From an uncultured Selenomonas sp. (lineage in GTDB: Bacteria > Bacillota > Negativicutes > Selenomonadales > Selenomonadaceae), in NCBI GenBank assembly GCA_937915915.1, contig CALGGN010000439.1, positions 1-20,202 on the forward strand: a DNA stretch of 20,202 nt. The letters run 5' to 3'. The notes under the pieces were generated by a model. The model ran no database searches. It worked only from the letters and a program-made list of their open reading frames with translations, and had not been told where the DNA came from. This document shows, piece after piece, positions 8,183 to 15,021 of this stretch. The translations under genes were made by a program, and so were the position numbers. How positions within the stretch are numbered: the first letter of the stretch is position 1; each line of letters opens with the position of its first letter.

Positions 8183-8668
8183 TCACACTTCGGCAGTACC
8201 CGGCTTAGGCTTTACTGCCGCCAGTGTTTCGTCCAGTGATTTGGTCAAGTCCTCCATCGTGCTCTTGAAGTGCCGGACGGCTGCTTCCTCGGTGTTTGTG
8301 GCATTATCGCCATCGTTATCTCCGGATTCCTGAGCCTCGATAACCTGCGCTTTGAGGTCGGCAATGATTTTCTCACCGCGCTTCTGCAATGTGGTCTGGA
8401 GTTTGCGGATGGATGCCTCGACTTCAGCGTAAACTGCTTCACGTTCCTCGTCCGTAGTACATTCCTCCATAGCCCACTCGGCCTCGCTCTTCACCTTTTC
8501 CACCAAAATCCTCATGCCATCGGATTTGAGTGCTTTCACCTTGGCACGCTCGACTTCTTCGTCATAGTCCCAATGGTCAGACTTATTCTCCGATTCAAGC
8601 CATGCCGCCAATGCCAGTCCTGCTACGCCGCCTGCTGCTAAAAGCAAACCGTTTTTCCACCAAGTCAT
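8183..8668 (-). CDS. Membrane-anchored helical protein, first gene of the dynamin operon
   Basis: 161 residues. The N-terminus has one hydrophobic segment (about residues 7-24, with LLLAAGGVAGLALAAWL at its core) and the rest is very charged helix, likely coiled coil, with an acidic Asp/Asn-rich patch near residues 120-127. The hydrophobic segment resembles an uncleaved anchor. I do not recognise the family; it is loosely like small YtxH-type membrane proteins, but this is not demonstrated. The start at 8668 is chosen because AGGAGG lies 9 nt upstream; an in-frame ATG at 8677 touches that site, and longer frames upstream have no ribosome site and cross a terminator. As the first gene of the operon it could anchor the GTPases to the membrane. 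Confidence 0.75.
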   Translation of the reverse strand: MTWWKNGLLLAAGGVAGLALAAWLESENKSDHWDYDEEVERAKVKALKSDGMRILVEKVKSEAEWAMEECTTDEEREAVYAEVEASIRKLQTTLQKRGEKIIADLKAQVIEAQESGDNDGDNATNTEEAAVRHFKSTMEDLTKSLDETLAAVKPKPGTAEV

Positions 8669-8695
8669 GTCAATCATCCTCCTGTAATAGAACTC

Positions 8696-8701
8696 ATCAT
8701 A
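8696..8701 (-). promoter_or_regulatory. Possible -10 box of the dynamin operon
   Basis: TATGAT on the minus strand lies about 28 nt upstream of the start at 8668 and downstream of the terminator at 8741-8765. No convincing -35 hexamer is seen at the right distance, so the call is weak. Confidence 0.3.
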
Positions 8702-8740
8702 TCTTTCGACTGTCCTAAGTATAAGGCGGCTGATTGGCAA

Positions 8741-8765
8741 AAAGGTTGCCTGGCAGGCAACCTTT
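8741..8765 (-). terminator. Rho-independent terminator of the flagellin/DIP1984 unit
   Basis: A perfect 10-bp stem (aaaggttgcc / ggcaaccttt) with a 5-nt loop. On the minus strand it continues into a short run of T. It separates the DIP1984 gene (ending 8980) from the dynamin operon (starting 8668), and so divides the minus-strand genes into two transcription units. Confidence 0.7.
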
Positions 8766-8979
8766 GAAAAAATTTCCAATGATATTCCCACAACCCACCC
8801 TCGCGTAAATGTCAGTACCAGGTAGTAAAAATGAACCGTAAAATGTGCATTTGTAACAATGAGGGCTGACAATGACGGCTTCACGCCGTGCGCATTCGCC
8901 CCGAAATGCTTTTTGTGGGTGCAACTGTTTACCCTGTTGCCGGGCCGGTACTCGCCCATAAAACGCTACACCAAAATAG
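8766..8979. other. Non-coding stretch between DIP1984 gene and terminator
   Basis: With the terminator and leader, this belongs to a 311-nt gap without a gene (8669-8979). I see a small acggc/gccgt hairpin near 8875-8888 but no supported reading frame, RNA family or riboswitch consensus. It would be transcribed as a long 3' untranslated region of the DIP1984 gene. Confidence 0.4.
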
Positions 8980-9432
8980 TTATTGCAACTCCGTCAGCCA
9001 GTTCAACTGCTGAATCCTAGAGTCGAGGCTTCGAAGGTCTTTGGACAGTGCGTCCAGTTCCTTCCGCTTCTCCGGCACGGACACTGTGCTGTGAACCTTG
9101 ATTTCCGTATATGCAGAACGTTCCACCAATTCGCTGGCTCTGTCGAGGAAATCACGCATAAGGCCGACTTTCTTTTGCAAACACTCGCGCTTTGCCAAAA
9201 GTGCAGTAAGTGTTTCGCCGTTGTCCATGGTCGCAGAATTGGTCATGTTAATCCGGAGAATAAGTTCCTCAAGCCGCAAAATCATGCCGTCCATCTCTTG
9301 TAAGAGTTCTGCCGGATTCTCCACCGGCTTTTCACCCTCCTGCACTTTGGCGTTATTAAGCAAACGCCCCCGTAGCTGTGAGAGTCGCTTTTGAATGTCT
9401 GCCCTCTCCTGCAGTGCTTCCGCTAATTTCAT
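8980..9432 (-). CDS. DIP1984-family protein
   Basis: 150 residues, almost wholly helical, with the hallmarks I know for this family: an N-terminal KLAEALQERADIQKRL segment, LLNNAKVQEGE (25-35), RINMTN (60-65) and the C-terminal LDSRIQQLNW. The full family length is present. Family members are sometimes annotated 'septicolysin', but the biochemical function is not established. The start has a G-rich ribosome site (aggggggaa) 6-7 nt upstream. It follows the flagellin gene by 65 nt with no terminator between, so it is probably cotranscribed with it. Any role with flagellin is not evident from the sequence. Confidence 0.88.
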   Translation of the reverse strand: MKLAEALQERADIQKRLSQLRGRLLNNAKVQEGEKPVENPAELLQEMDGMILRLEELILRINMTNSATMDNGETLTALLAKRECLQKKVGLMRDFLDRASELVERSAYTEIKVHSTVSVPEKRKELDALSKDLRSLDSRIQQLNWLTELQ

Positions 9433-9497
9433 AATCTATTCCCCCCTGATGTCGTGAGCAATCCGCTCCAAAATGTGTCAAGATTATCATATTGGCT

Positions 9498-12050
9498 TCA
9501 TCCCAGCAACCCCAGCACGCTGCCCGCATTTTGATTTGCCTGTGCGAGCATGGCCTGTGCAGCTTGCGCCAAGAGGTTGCTCTTGGTGTAGCTCATCATT
9601 GCCTTGGCCATATCAGCATCGCGAATGGTGCTCTCGGAATGGATTGCATTTTCCTGTGCAATAATCAAATTTTCAATCGTTTCAGCAAGCCTTATCTGGT
9701 AAGCTCCCATACGCACATTTTCATTCAGTGCATATTCTACTGCCGAATCCAGTTTTTCCAGTGCTTCTCTCGCTTTTTCCAGTGGATCAACAGCGGCTTC
9801 TTCCAGTCCCATGGCCTTTGTTCGCATATCGTTGATGTGGAGCCGAAGATGTTGATTGGCCTTCGGCCCTGTATGAATCACCAAAGGATTTCTCGCAAAC
9901 TCAAGCTCTTCCTGATATTCAACCGTTCTGGTTACTTCATGGGGTATGGTATAGGTACGGGTAGAAGTGACGGTTTCTTCGTGGGGAACGAGTACGGTAC
10001 GTGTTTTCGTTACAGTTTCCTCATGGGGGACAAGAACCGTGCGCGTTTTTGTTACAGTTTCTTCGTGAGGAACCGTAACCGTGCGAGTACGCATTTCCGT
10101 TACTTCTTCTTCCACCGTATCAACCGGAATGATACCGTTGACACCCTTGCCAATTTCCTCGGCTCTTGAATCGTTGACGGTTATATCAAGCGTTGAGTTT
10201 ATTATGGAAATGCCGTAAGCATGGGGTGCGCCAGTTCCGCCAACTTCACTGTCGCCGCCTGTGCCGATTCCTGCACCTCTGTCCGTTATCGCCTTGATTG
10301 TAGAATTTTCTACCGTAATATCGCCAACGTAAGTATTTGCTCCGTTATAAGTTCCACCCCCACCTATAGCCGCTCCCTTTCCCGAAGTATTCCCCCAACC
10401 GCTATGCATTATTTCCGTATTTTGTAAATCTAAATCGGAATTTAATATGTAAATGTATCCGGTTGAACTATAATTGTTGGAAGCAGTTCCGCTTCCTATA
10501 CAAGCTCCGTCATCGCACCTAGCTTTGATTGTGGCATCTTGAATAGTTATGTTTCCAGTTACGCTGCACTGTCCACCTACCATGCAATTACCACCACCTA
10601 TGCAAGCACTACCACCGCTAACCAATAAATCAAAAGTGCCGCCGTTTATTGCGATGTTTCCAATAGTGCCGTTTCCGCCGGAACCTATTACGGCTCCACT
10701 CAACATACCATACGGATATGGATGCTCGGATGACGTTACGGATGATGTTATAATATTTCCGCTGTTAATGGTTATGTCGGCGGTACTGGTTTCATTATAA
10801 TCCGAGCCGATAAGCGCCCCTCTTATTGCGCCATACCGTAATCCGCCCTCCTTAAATTCAAGCGTCCCGCTACCTTCTATGGTTAGTCCATCGCCTACAT
10901 TTATAAAAGCTTTCTCGTATATAATACCATCATACCCTTTGCCGCTTTCACCAATGGTGATTTTATTGTTGCCTTTTATGGTAAGAACATTGTTGTTTCC
11001 TTGAAATTTGATAAACGATTGGTCATATACATAGGGCAAGCGATTTCCCTCACTATCAGTAGGGATGCTCTCAACCTTGTATCTTAAATCCAAATCCTCG
11101 AGCCACAAGTTAGTGTTTCCCAAAGACGAAGTATCTATAAAGACATCATACAGCGGTTTCGCATTATTTTGCCGGACAAGTTTGACATTCTTTGCCGTTA
11201 TGTGCAGGTCGCCCGTATAGTTTTCCGGAATCATATATGCTCCGTCAGAGTCAATCGTATAATTGCTTGTTGCCGTAATGACTTTTGTAGCTTGGATAGG
11301 ATTACCACCGACATAAAACACACCCGGCTCCGACACGCCTGTTGGGACTGCTTCCGAGGGACGCACGGCGTGGCTTTCCAACGGTTTTTCTGTCGTTTTC
11401 GTATAGGTATACGGATATTCTTCGGTTACTTCCTCGTAGGTAGTAACGGTTTCGGTATATTCCTCGGTCACTTCCTCATAGGTGGTGACAGTTTCGGTAT
11501 ATTCTTCCTCTTTTTCCTCATAAGTGGTAATCGTTTCGGTATATGGTTCCGTAACGGTTTCGTACTCGATTACGGTTTCGGTTTTGGTGTGTGTGACGGT
11601 TTCCCCTGTTCCTGCATCCTGACGCCATCTGCCATCCAGCAAGATGATACCGTTGTAGTCCGTCGTGGATGCCAGATCTTCGATTTCTGCCATACGGGAT
11701 GAAAATTCCTTTTGCAGGATTTTCCTGTCTTCATCAGAATTGTGGTCGTTGAGAGAGTTGATGGCTAGCTCCTTCATTGTCCTAAGTGAGTCGATGATTC
11801 CCTGAATACCGCATTCCGCAGTTTTTACAAGGGTAATACCTTTCTGGGAGTTCTCGATGTCCTGCCCTAAGGCTCGCACCAAAGTCCGTAGTTTTTCCGA
11901 CTGCGCGAACTCCGATGCACCATCCGCAGCACCGGTTATTTTGGTGCCTGTGGAAACCTTTTTCAAGTCCTTGGCCAGCTTATTGGTATTTTTGTTGAGT
12001 TCTCCCAAAGCTAACGCCGCAGCGTTGTTATTCGCCACTGTCATCGCCAT
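9498..12050 (-). CDS. Giant flagellin with beta-helix insert
   Basis: 850 residues against about 270-500 for common flagellins. Residues 1-142 are a normal N-terminal D0/D1 region (LNKNTNKLAKDLKKVSTG, then a D/A-G-A-S segment), and about 721-850 are the matching C-terminal region (NENVRMGAYQIRLAETIEN, ending SVLGLLG). The insert has three parts: a Thr/Glu/Tyr 14-residue repeat (about 158-212), a beta-helix-like region (about 245-640) with six GAxIGxG-type turns near 411, 452, 481, 515, 559 and 592, and a second 14-residue repeat based on TVLVPHEETVTKTR (about 653-712). No signal peptide, as expected for export by the flagellar type III system. The start at 12050 has GAGG 9 nt upstream; ATG 12044 is an alternative. 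It overlaps the preceding regulator gene by 23 nt. A cell-surface or glycan-binding role for the insert is inference. Confidence 0.88.
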   Translation of the reverse strand: MAMTVANNNAAALALGELNKNTNKLAKDLKKVSTGTKITGAADGASEFAQSEKLRTLVRALGQDIENSQKGITLVKTAECGIQGIIDSLRTMKELAINSLNDHNSDEDRKILQKEFSSRMAEIEDLASTTDYNGIILLDGRWRQDAGTGETVTHTKTETVIEYETVTEPYTETITTYEEKEEEYTETVTTYEEVTEEYTETVTTYEEVTEEYPYTYTKTTEKPLESHAVRPSEAVPTGVSEPGVFYVGGNPIQATKVITATSNYTIDSDGAYMIPENYTGDLHITAKNVKLVRQNNAKPLYDVFIDTSSLGNTNLWLEDLDLRYKVESIPTDSEGNRLPYVYDQSFIKFQGNNNVLTIKGNNKITIGESGKGYDGIIYEKAFINVGDGLTIEGSGTLEFKEGGLRYGAIRGALIGSDYNETSTADITINSGNIITSSVTSSEHPYPYGMLSGAVIGSGGNGTIGNIAINGGTFDLLVSGGSACIGGGNCMVGGQCSVTGNITIQDATIKARCDDGACIGSGTASNNYSSTGYIYILNSDLDLQNTEIMHSGWGNTSGKGAAIGGGGTYNGANTYVGDITVENSTIKAITDRGAGIGTGGDSEVGGTGAPHAYGISIINSTLDITVNDSRAEEIGKGVNGIIPVDTVEEEVTEMRTRTVTVPHEETVTKTRTVLVPHEETVTKTRTVLVPHEETVTSTRTYTIPHEVTRTVEYQEELEFARNPLVIHTGPKANQHLRLHINDMRTKAMGLEEAAVDPLEKAREALEKLDSAVEYALNENVRMGAYQIRLAETIENLIIAQENAIHSESTIRDADMAKAMMSYTKSNLLAQAAQAMLAQANQNAGSVLGLLG
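9915..10088 (-). repeat. 42-bp tandem repeats encoding the C-side stalk of the flagellin insert
   Basis: About four units of 42 bp encode 14-residue repeats of the type TVLVPHEETVTKTR, the last one degenerate (TYTIPHEVTRT). The units are rich in Thr, Val and Arg/Lys and run into the flagellin C-terminal domain. Confidence 0.8.
11393..11579 (-). repeat. 42-bp tandem repeats encoding the N-side stalk of the flagellin insert
   Basis: At least three units of 42 bp encode ETVTTYEEVTEEYT-type 14-residue repeats, with degenerate copies on both sides. They are rich in Glu, Thr and Tyr. The period is the same as that of the C-side array. Confidence 0.8.
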
Positions 12051-12378
12051 AGCTGCCGCCCTCTTTCTCATGCGATTCTGAACTGACGCACATTTTATTT
12101 TCACAGGCTTTGACGGACAGAGGCTGCCACCACATCGACTTTTCTACATCATTGAACGACACCAAAAGGGACATATCAATTTGCAGTCCGTCGGCAATAT
12201 CAAGGAGCATCGGCACGGACAGCGTGTCGTTGTACTTTCCGCTTTCTATACGGGAGAGGACGCTCTGGCTGATATGTGCAAGGGTTGCCAGCTCTTCCTG
12301 CTTCAAATCGCGCAGGGTTCGATAATAGGCGATTTTTGCTCCGATTTGCTTCAACAATATCTTTTTGCGTACATCCAT
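12028..12378 (-). CDS. XRE-family regulator overlapping the flagellin gene
   Basis: 116 residues. An HTH_3/XRE domain spans about residues 10-70: IGAKIAYYRTLRDLKQEEL, then ISQSVLSRIESGKYND and LLDIADGLQID. The C-terminal 40 residues are unstructured and have no clear family. The ATG at 12378 is chosen because AAAGGAGG lies 7 nt upstream. The gene ends inside the flagellin start region (23-nt overlap), so the two are likely translationally coupled. It is a clear paralogue of the regulator encoded at 12502-12756 (shared IAYYR, ISxS, SxIE and LLDIAD positions). It probably controls its own unit, including the flagellin. Confidence 0.85.
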   Translation of the reverse strand: MDVRKKILLKQIGAKIAYYRTLRDLKQEELATLAHISQSVLSRIESGKYNDTLSVPMLLDIADGLQIDMSLLVSFNDVEKSMWWQPLSVKACENKMCVSSESHEKEGGSYGDDSGE

Positions 12379-12416
12379 GCCGTAACCTCCTTTCTGGCTA
12401 CACGAATCCATAGAAT

Positions 12417-12446
12417 ATTATCTCAAAACAGCTTTCTAGCGGTCAA
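12417..12446 (-). promoter_or_regulatory. Sigma70-type promoter of the XRE-flagellin-DIP1984 unit
   Basis: On the minus strand, TTGACC (12441-12446) and GATAAT (12417-12422) are separated by 18 nt; each matches consensus at five of six bases. The start codon of the regulator is about 40 nt downstream. It does not look like a sigma28 flagellar promoter. Confidence 0.6.
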
Positions 12447-12458
12447 ACATACCTGCGC

Positions 12459-12492
12459 CTAAATACGAATACTATCTTTCTAAATACGAATA
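12459..12492 (-). promoter_or_regulatory. Two 13-bp direct repeats, candidate regulator-binding sites
   Basis: The 13-mer ctaaatacgaata occurs perfectly at 12459-12471 and 12480-12492, 21 bp apart, which is two helical turns. The pair sits 13 nt upstream of the -35 box of the flagellin-unit promoter. This placement suits an activator bound to one DNA face, such as one of the neighbouring XRE proteins. Confidence 0.6.
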
Positions 12493-12501
12493 TCGCTAAA
12501 G

Positions 12502-12756
12502 TCAGAAATCATCCTCTGCCAAGAGTGCCCTCGGAGGAACGCCCAGCGCATCCGCAATGTCAAGAAGCGTAATCACAGCGAAGCTCTCAAGGTCGGCGCG
12601 CTCAATCTTGCTCATGTAACTGACACTAATCCCAATGTTTTGTGCCAGTTCCGCTTGTGACAGCCGCCGCTCTCTCCGATAGTAGGCAATTCGGTTACCG
12701 ATTCTTTGGAATGTGGCCTTGTGCCGTTCCAATGCCCCCAATGACATCCCCTCCAT
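12502..12756 (-). CDS. XRE-family regulator, upstream paralogue
   Basis: 84 residues, consisting almost only of one XRE helix-turn-helix: IGNRIAYYRRERRLSQAEL, then IGISVSYMSKIERADLE and LLDIADALGV. The start is uncertain. ATG 12756 has no ribosome site. ATG 12747 lies directly behind GGAGGGG, and a TTG at 12741 has that site at a good 8-nt spacing. All three leave the domain intact. It lies 123 nt upstream of its paralogue, with a promoter and paired direct repeats between them. It is probably a DNA-binding regulator acting at those repeats or at the palindrome at 12880-12896. Confidence 0.82.
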   Translation of the reverse strand: MEGMSLGALERHKATFQRIGNRIAYYRRERRLSQAELAQNIGISVSYMSKIERADLESFAVITLLDIADALGVPPRALLAEDDF

Positions 12757-12879
12757 CCATAGTATACATGGCTTATGCACCATGTATCGCGCCCGTATCC
12801 TGCGGAAATTGTCAATCATAGTGCCAGTAAATGAGCAAGCCTCTGTGGTTACAGTATAGCGAGGACGAGATTCACATAG

Positions 12880-12896
12880 TTGTCCAAATTGGACAA
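12880..12896. promoter_or_regulatory. Perfect 17-bp palindrome, candidate operator
   Basis: TTGTCCAAATTGGACAA has perfect 8-bp arms around a single central base. It lies between the kinase terminator and the upstream XRE gene, in the presumed control region of that gene. The size and symmetry fit a dimeric HTH repressor site. Confidence 0.55.
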
Positions 12897-12901
12897 AAAT
12901 A

Positions 12902-12925
12902 GCACTTCCCGGCGATGGGAAGTGC
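12902..12925 (-). terminator. Rho-independent terminator of the kinase gene
   Basis: A perfect 9-bp stem (gcacttccc / gggaagtgc) with a 6-nt loop. On the minus strand it is followed by TATTTTTG. It lies 17 nt beyond the kinase stop codon. Confidence 0.8.
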
Positions 12926-12941
12926 CGCTTGCGTATGAAAT

Positions 12942-14327
12942 TCAGTCTGTTTCTGGGTCAATCCATATATGATAGGAAAAGGAACTGCTCTTTAAGTGAG
13001 GCGTGTCCGAAGAAAAGGAAAGCCAAATATGTTCGCCGCTTCTTTGCAGTCTGCTTCCGCTCAGCGGTACGGTAATCTGTGCGGAATCGCCCGGAGCAAC
13101 GTAGGCAGCATAACTGTCCAGTCGGCCATCCTCTACGGCAGCTTGCAAGGTGCATTTTTCTATGGGGACATTGCTCCGATTCTCGATCGTGAGCACGATT
13201 TCCCAGCCGGAGGGGAAATACTTGGTCAGCATGGGCGTTGTTCCTGCTGTTTCCCAAGCGTCCCATTCGGCTTTTGGTACAGTGATACGGTATTTTCCTC
13301 CCGTACCGAGATTTTCTTTGCCTACGGCAAGGGACAGTCCAATATCGTCTGCCGCTAATTTTTCTGTCTCCTTTGCCACCTCCGGCGAGGGCTGTGGTAT
13401 AATGGGGACAATCTCTTGAACGGATGGAGATTCTTCCGAACTCGGAGCATCCGACGATACCGATTCGTTGGAGGGCTTCGGTTCTTCCAAAGACGTTTCG
13501 ATATGGGCCGGGGTATCTGTCCTCCGTTCCTCATGGGATTCCGGCGGCAGTTCTTGTTGCTGTGTCCAATATCCTATGCCGAGCATGACACAGGCAGCGA
13601 GGAAAAAGGCAGCAATCCGTAACGGGCTGCGATAGGATGGACGAAGCAAGGCAACTTTCAGTTCATCTGCACTCTGGTAACGGTCTTTGGGGTCTAACGC
13701 CGTGCATTTATCAAGCACCGATGTCAGCCAACCGTGATAGCCTTCTCCCAAAAGCTCTTTCATGGTCACGCCCAGGGCATAGATATCGCTTCTTGCATCC
13801 GTCTGCCCGAAGCCGTACTGCTCCGGCGGGGCGTAGCCAGAGGTGCCGAAAGCTCTGGTGTCCGGCGAGTTTTCCCTGTGCATTTCCCTTGCTACTCCGA
13901 AATCCAAGAGCCTTGCCTGTCGCTCCCCTTGTAAGATGATGTTGGAGGGCTTGATGTCACGATGGATGATTCCTGCCTGATGGAAGGCTGTCATGCCGTC
14001 CAGAAGTTGAAGCATGATGTTTTCGACTTCTGTGGGGGAGAATCGTCTGCCAGTCTCGATTTCTGCCGACAGTGTATTGCCGCTGACATATTCCTCGACT
14101 ACCCATGTCGTACCGTCTTCTTCCGCTGTAAACAAGATGCGCGGCCAAAGCGGGTGGGCTATCTCTTTCAGTTTTCGGAAGGGAAGCCCCGTGGTACTGA
14201 GCTGCTTGACGACAACAATCTGCCCTGTGCCATCCTTGGCGAGCCATATACTGCTATGCTCTGTTTTTTTGAGCAGTTCGACCTTTGTGTATTCTTCCTT
14301 TATATAGGATGCTACCCGCTTGTCCAC
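12942..14327 (-). CDS. Membrane Ser/Thr protein kinase (PASTA-less, Hanks type)
   Basis: 461 residues. The cytosolic kinase domain has the ATP-binding Lys41 (VVVK), catalytic loop HRDIKPSN (122-129), DFG (142-144) and APPEQ (166-170), so it should be active. The glycine-rich loop is degenerate. One transmembrane helix lies at about 236-254. A Pro/Glu/Ser-rich linker (about 258-325) follows, then a C-terminal beta-sandwich-like domain of about 120 residues presumed outside the membrane. No PASTA repeats are present. The start is GTG, with a GGGGGTG ribosome site upstream, and an extended -10 promoter precedes it. It is divergent from an XRE-type gene. The substrate is unknown. Confidence 0.87.
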   Translation of the reverse strand: MDKRVASYIKEEYTKVELLKKTEHSSIWLAKDGTGQIVVVKQLSTTGLPFRKLKEIAHPLWPRILFTAEEDGTTWVVEEYVSGNTLSAEIETGRRFSPTEVENIMLQLLDGMTAFHQAGIIHRDIKPSNIILQGERQARLLDFGVAREMHRENSPDTRAFGTSGYAPPEQYGFGQTDARSDIYALGVTMKELLGEGYHGWLTSVLDKCTALDPKDRYQSADELKVALLRPSYRSPLRIAAFFLAACVMLGIGYWTQQQELPPESHEERRTDTPAHIETSLEEPKPSNESVSSDAPSSEESPSVQEIVPIIPQPSPEVAKETEKLAADDIGLSLAVGKENLGTGGKYRITVPKAEWDAWETAGTTPMLTKYFPSGWEIVLTIENRSNVPIEKCTLQAAVEDGRLDSYAAYVAPGDSAQITVPLSGSRLQRSGEHIWLSFSSDTPHLKSSSFSYHIWIDPETD

Positions 14328-14362
14328 GTTGTCACCCCCAAACTACGATGATTCATTACCCC

Positions 14363-14371
14363 ATTATACCA
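14363..14371 (-). promoter_or_regulatory. Extended -10 promoter of the kinase gene
   Basis: TGGTATAAT on the minus strand lies 35 nt upstream of the GTG start. The TGn extension can replace a -35 box, and none is seen. It lies within the divergent interval shared with the XRE-type gene, so the two are probably regulated together. Confidence 0.55.
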
Positions 14372-14392
14372 TAGCAGGAAAGGATGGTACGG

Positions 14393-14821
14393 ATGCCTGC
14401 CAAGGATACGGATGAACTTGTCCACGAATTGAAAAGCTCTAGCAGTATGGCAGCCTTCCTGCAGGAGAATCGGGATGAAATGGTGTCGCGCTCCCTGCCA
14501 GAGTACCTCGCGCAACTTTTAGCGGAGAAAGGTATGTCCCAGAAGGAGGTCATCAAGGCATCGGGGCTTTCGGCAAGCTACGCCTGTCACATCTTCTCCG
14601 GCGAACGCAGCACCACCCGCCCTAAAATGCTGGCCATTGCCCTTGCCATGAAGCTGACCGTGGAGGAAACGCAGTACCTGCTCCATTATGCAGGACTGCC
14701 GCAGCTTTACGCCCGTGTGCCGTGGGACAGCATCATTATACATGCCATCAGCCATCAGAAATCGGTCATTGATACCAATCTGCTTCTGGACGATTTTGGA
14801 GAGCGGCCTTTACTTGCCTGA
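14393..14821 (+). CDS. XRE-type helix-turn-helix protein divergent from the kinase
   Basis: 142 residues. The HTH lies at about 35-90: LAQLLAEKGMSQKEVIKASG, then LSASYACHIFSGERSTTRPK and LAIALAMKLTVEE. The last 45 residues (WDSIIIHAISHQKSVIDTNLLL) are a helical tail I have seen on HTH proteins next to kinase genes, though this is memory and not a search. The start at 14393 has AAAGG about 9 nt upstream; an in-frame ATG at 14384 is also possible. The two genes diverge from a gap of only about 65 nt, and the protein is a likely regulator or phosphorylation target of the kinase. Confidence 0.8.
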   Translation: MPAKDTDELVHELKSSSSMAAFLQENRDEMVSRSLPEYLAQLLAEKGMSQKEVIKASGLSASYACHIFSGERSTTRPKMLAIALAMKLTVEETQYLLHYAGLPQLYARVPWDSIIIHAISHQKSVIDTNLLLDDFGERPLLA

Positions 14822-15021
14822 ACCTTGCTGTGATGGCCGAGGGAGGACATGCCTAATCTGGGATATTCCTTCCAACGGCAGTCGGATTCTCCATGCTCCA
14901 TAGCAATAATATATGCCTGAAGAATTTCAGTTTAGCATAGACAGTCTTCCGTAATGGGAAATATCCTTTTCTGTCCTCAAAAACCACAACATAGTGGTAA
15001 TGAGGAAGGGAGGTGATTCCA

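Noticed and set aside
8669..8959. N-terminal extension of the membrane-anchored protein
   Set aside because: It would cross the 8741-8765 terminator and lacks a ribosome site; 8668 has a strong one.
9915..11579. Regular repeats as a CRISPR array
   Set aside because: The repeats are contiguous 42-bp coding units with no spacers and keep the flagellin frame.
11169..11702. Gly/Phe-rich repetitive + strand frame that resembles a membrane protein
   Set aside because: It is the reverse reading of the flagellin repeat array; the repetition comes from those 42-bp units.
12966..14351. Many overlapping + strand frames across the kinase gene
   Set aside because: They are high-GC shadows of the kinase, whose catalytic motifs are unambiguous.
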